DNA from: Sorghum bicolor
Lineage: Eukaryota > Streptophyta > Magnoliopsida > Poales > Poaceae
Direction of reading: 5' to 3'
Length of the DNA: 64,000 bases
Assembly (NCBI RefSeq): GCF_000003195.3
Contig: NC_012878.2
Coordinates: 54,994,629-55,058,628, forward strand
This document shows, in pieces, positions 60,342-64,000 of this stretch (position 1 is its first letter; each line of letters begins with the position of its first letter). Under the pieces are notes generated by a model. That model saw only the letters and a program-made list of their open reading frames with translations, was not told where the DNA came from and searched no databases. The position numbers and the translations under genes are program-made.

Positions 60342-63300
60342 TCGGGCGGGCACCCCGCGCCGCCGGAGAATTCCTAGTACCGCGTGAGAATACTTGTTGT
60401 TTAATTTTAACTCCTTGGTGCGCTGCGTGATGTAATTTTTGCTCATGGTATTGGACTCTTGAGCGATCGCCAAGAAACGGAAACAAAGATCACACTCTTG
60501 AGCTTCTTCTCCTGGTGACCTCTGCTGTTTCTACTTTCTGCATAATCTGCCATTGACGCTCTCCATTTCCATCAGTTACTCCACCAGAAACAACACCAAA
60601 AAAGCTTCCTTTTTGTCAAGGGCGAAACGACGCATGCATGATCTCGTCGAATTCTTGCAGTTTTTAGACGTCTTCCTGATCTAGCAGTCTGACAGGGACG
60701 TAGTTCCCGTCGAGCAACTGTAATTCTTAGAGTCACTGATCAGCTCGAAACGAAGCTGAAATAACACACAAAGGGAGATGATCTATAGAATTTTGTTTAT
60801 GTTTCAGTAGTAGAACAATTTCCATTTTTTTTAAAGAGACAAAGGCTGATAAGAATTAGTCAGTCAACAAAGCATTAATCTGCGGCGGGCAACAATGGCA
60901 TTTCCACCTAGCAGCATCAATCAGGCAACAGTGGTTGGCCGGTCCAGTTGACCATCTCGCCTTGGGAGTTGTGGTGCGCCGGCCGCTCGCGACCGATGCC
61001 CGCCACTCCAACCATCTGGAACGCTTTACTGCAGCACCCGTGGTCTCACACTAGTAGCTCTCAATTTCCTTTTAATTTTTTGAGACGCAGAGCTCTGGAT
61101 TTCTGATACACCAGGAGGAGTATATTGTAGCTGCACAATAATGCCAACGAAAGAATGATGGAGCCCATGGGAGGGCGCAAAGAGGGGGAAAAACAGAAAA
61201 AGAGATGGAGACCATTCCTCCAAGGGACAGACCAACACGGAGAGCCGTGGGACCCAGACGGTGGACCGTTCAGACCAGCTGTCCGGAGTAGAATGGACGC
61301 CACGGAGAGTGGCAGGGATACGTCCATGCAGTCCGTCCACCACGCTCGCTCTCGCTCCCAGTCAGAGTCACGCCTCGTTTCCGCTCGCCGTCCCGTCTCC
61401 TTCCAACGACCCGTGAAGGCCGTGACCGCGAGCGGAGCCCCCCCGTCCCTGCGCTGTAGGGGTAGGGCCCAACCCAAACTCGCATGCAGCACGGTTCGCG
61501 ACCTCTAGACGTGGACCGGCCGGCGGCAGCTGGTAGTGGTAGACCGGCCGCCGCCGGCGTGCAGCGTGCTTCGTCGTCGTCTCACCGTCGCGCGCCACGT
61601 ACGTCTCTCGATCGGTTTCTGAACTTCCGGCTCCGGTCGTTCCGTTGGGCCGGCGTCGTTTTCACAGCGAAGTGACGGGAAACTTGGCCGTTTTCGCGTC
61701 CCGGCCGGTTTAGTCAATGCGGTAAACCGCAAGCGGTGGAAGCTTCTGCAGTAGTCTCTGGGAGATGCTACAACTACCCCTGTTGACCTGCGTGCACACT
61801 GATGAGACTGTGTAGCTTGTAATTTCGTTGCTGTGCTGTACTGAACAGTATAGTCTGAGACGTCTAGTGAATGGAAGGACTAGCAGGCAGCACCTTTACA
61901 TGATGCATTCAGACCAAGAAGGACGCCTGACCTGAGGGACTCGAACACGGCCACGCTGATGACACGGCTGATCGATGGATCGGACTGTTAATTAGAAACG
62001 TCTTTGTAGGAGTGTTCCTTTCGTGAGCCGGTCATTCAGGAAGCTGCCAGTAAGCTGAGTTTAAAGGCTAAGCTAGGTGCGATGTCTTGCCATCACCTCA
62101 ATCAAAAACCACGTTTGATTTCGTAGGACTGAAGAAAGTTACACACACTTGCATCCATCCATCCGACTTTTTTTGTAAGCCATCACCTTCCTGTTCAATT
62201 GTTCTACTACAACCTTTCCTTGTCAGGAACGAACTTCGCGCGGAAAAAGTAGATGGACGCGAGAGCCAGTAAATACGCTAGTTTGTGTTTGTCCTGTCGC
62301 TAGCTCCTCTGAGCTAGTCCGAGAGCGAATGTAGGAAATGGCTCGCAGCTCGTCTGGCTTCTTCGTTCTCCGATGACAGCGACAGCGGCGATCGGCCATA
62401 ATCTGGGTCAAGTTGAGCACAAGTGAATCCAATCCATGGAGCGTTTTGGTTGGTTAACCGATGGATTGATAGATGGGAGCTCTGAACGTTCTTGCAATGG
62501 TCAGCTAAGGCTGCACACGCGCAGGCCAATAGGGCAACGTCAGGACCGAAGATAAGGAAGGAATCGTCGTTACAATTATTGATCTGATCGTGACATGTAC
62601 AATGTGGGGAACTTGGACACTGGCGACGCCGAGGCAGTGATCTTGAACGCTGCCTTGGTGCCATTGACTTGAGCTAGCTAGCCGCTAGCTGAAGCTGCCA
62701 AGATCAGCAACCTGCACTGGCATATCCGAACACATGCATACCAAAAGAAACGCATCGCCTAATTTCTTTCTCTCTCATATGCGTGTTTAATTTCATCACG
62801 TACTGCTGCAAGGTCAAGCTAAAGGTATATATACTGGAATGATTCTGCCCACCTATGAAATTAATTTGAATATGTGGGTTTGATTTGATGCGGTCTTAGT
62901 ACTGAAGAGTTCAGTGATGAATCCGTCAGGTCCAATGTACGTATGGCGTGTACTATTGAATTGGTGTAGTATGCAATTCAGGGTCAACTGAACACAGCGG
63001 AGATTATTTCAAACTCATCAGACGTACGGTGCTATATATGCGTCAGTATTATTGAATTGATGTGATTGATGATCAGAGTCAACTGAGCATGGCAAAGATT
63101 ACATCAAACTTCGAATTTTAAATATGGATATATCTGTTCTTCTTGTTTCGACAGCGGCGTGTCCGAAGAACGTTCGCATTATCTTTGGTTTTTGTCGCGC
63201 CATTTTTTTCCCTGGCAGGAAATTACTATGTCAACTGTCCAATGACCTCTCTAACAGTACAATTTCTTTAAGGGTAACTAGTAATATCTCGAACTGGTCA

Positions 63301-64000
63301 GGTCTACGTCTACCTCCGGGAAAATTGATGGAAACAAGTGCAAGTTTGCTATCGGAGCAACTAGCGATGAAGAAAAACCGTAAACGTTGTCTGCTGCTAT
63401 GCCTTTCAAGTTGGGCAGCGTGTATTGCAAGATCACTTTACCTTTATTTAGTCAATACGTTCACAACGATTCTCGTCGTATCAAACTGGCAAGCAGCACG
63501 CACGTCTCGATCAGAAAACAGCTTGCATTCTCAAGTCATGTCTGAACACACCAAGAAATTTTTCATATACAAATCGGTGGCTAATCTCTCAGCTTCCCCT
63601 CCTATCCTATGGAAAAATGATATTTGCATGGACGGATATGTATTTGGTACTAGTAGTATATTTTTTTTTCGAAAGATCCGTTACCGGCTTTAATTGATTA
63701 GAGGAGAGCAATTTACAAGGTTTTTGAGGCGCAAGTCGCGCCCACTAGTAGTATATTTTGAAGCAGTGATGTTGTAATTTGTCGAGTGGCACTTCGGTTG
63801 CAAACTACCTGCGGGCAGTACGTTCCTCATCAGTTTATTACCTATACAGTCATACCGACTGTACTGTCCAAATGATTTCTAAATCGCAGCTAAGATTATA
63901 CTAAACCTGCTTAATATAACTTTAGTAAGTTGCAAGGAAGGTAGAGAGGGATGGAGCTACCCTATGCGGAACGAAACTGCAGGGAAGGTAACAACTGCTC
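60342..64000. other. 3' region of the VQ gene and intergenic space, no further gene recognised
   Basis: The first few hundred bases are probably the VQ gene 3' untranslated region. Beyond that, open frames (for example 61155-61508 and 63124-63693 on the plus strand) show no family similarity and no coding-like composition. A diverged two-copy repeat of ~97 bp period lies at about 62950-63016 and 63046-63112 (shared 'attgaattg' and 'gtcaactga'). Confidence 0.5.

Noticed and set aside
63124..63693. 189-codon plus-strand frame
   Set aside because: Starts and ends in AT-rich intergenic sequence, no recognisable family, and a stretch encoded by a T-run near its end; kept out for lack of support.

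Overview
This is a nuclear window from a grass, most likely a sorghum-like member of the Andropogoneae. The evidence is GC-rich first exons with long AT-rich introns, GT-AG splicing, many grass-type miniature transposons (MITEs), an L1-type LINE, a Copia element and a long Gypsy-like solo LTR. Species and chromosome cannot be fixed by reading alone.

Layout. 1-9.7 kb is repeat-rich and has no convincing host gene: a tandem duplication, one copy of which carries a hAT-like insertion, then MITEs, a LINE relic and a triplicated ~295 bp array next to a GGA/GAA purine tract. 9.8-18.1 kb is a complete class I trehalose-6-phosphate synthase gene of 17 coding exons. 19.0-19.6 kb is a single-exon S40-like gene that may have lost its C-terminal domain. 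20.1-23.5 kb is a thicket of MITEs, several nested. 24.3-24.8 kb is a single-exon S40 (senescence regulator) gene. 25.9-33.8 kb is a full-length but broken minus-strand LINE with a 14 bp target duplication. 34.0-35.8 kb is a cluster of one MITE family. 36.1-42.5 kb is a PHD-finger plus homeodomain gene of the HAZ1/HOX1A type with a long 5' leader intron. 43.3-48.7 kb is a young Copia element with a 5 bp target duplication; its frame is open apart from three stop codons, and two catalytic positions are altered. 48.7-53.6 kb shows no gene I can support. 53.75-57.86 kb is a 4.1 kb solo LTR with a 5 bp target duplication, inserted at the end of a MITE. 58.1-58.9 kb holds more of the same MITE family. 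59.6-60.3 kb is a single-exon VQ-motif gene. 60.3-64 kb shows no gene I can support.

The host genes are regulatory: sugar-signal synthesis (TPS1), two S40-type proteins, a chromatin-type transcription factor and a VQ protein of the kind that partners WRKY factors and is phosphorylated by MAP kinases. Plant genes are not in operons, and nothing here shows that they act together. The closeness of TPS1 to two S40-type genes is the only functionally suggestive neighbourhood. No CRISPR, tRNA or rRNA gene was recognised.
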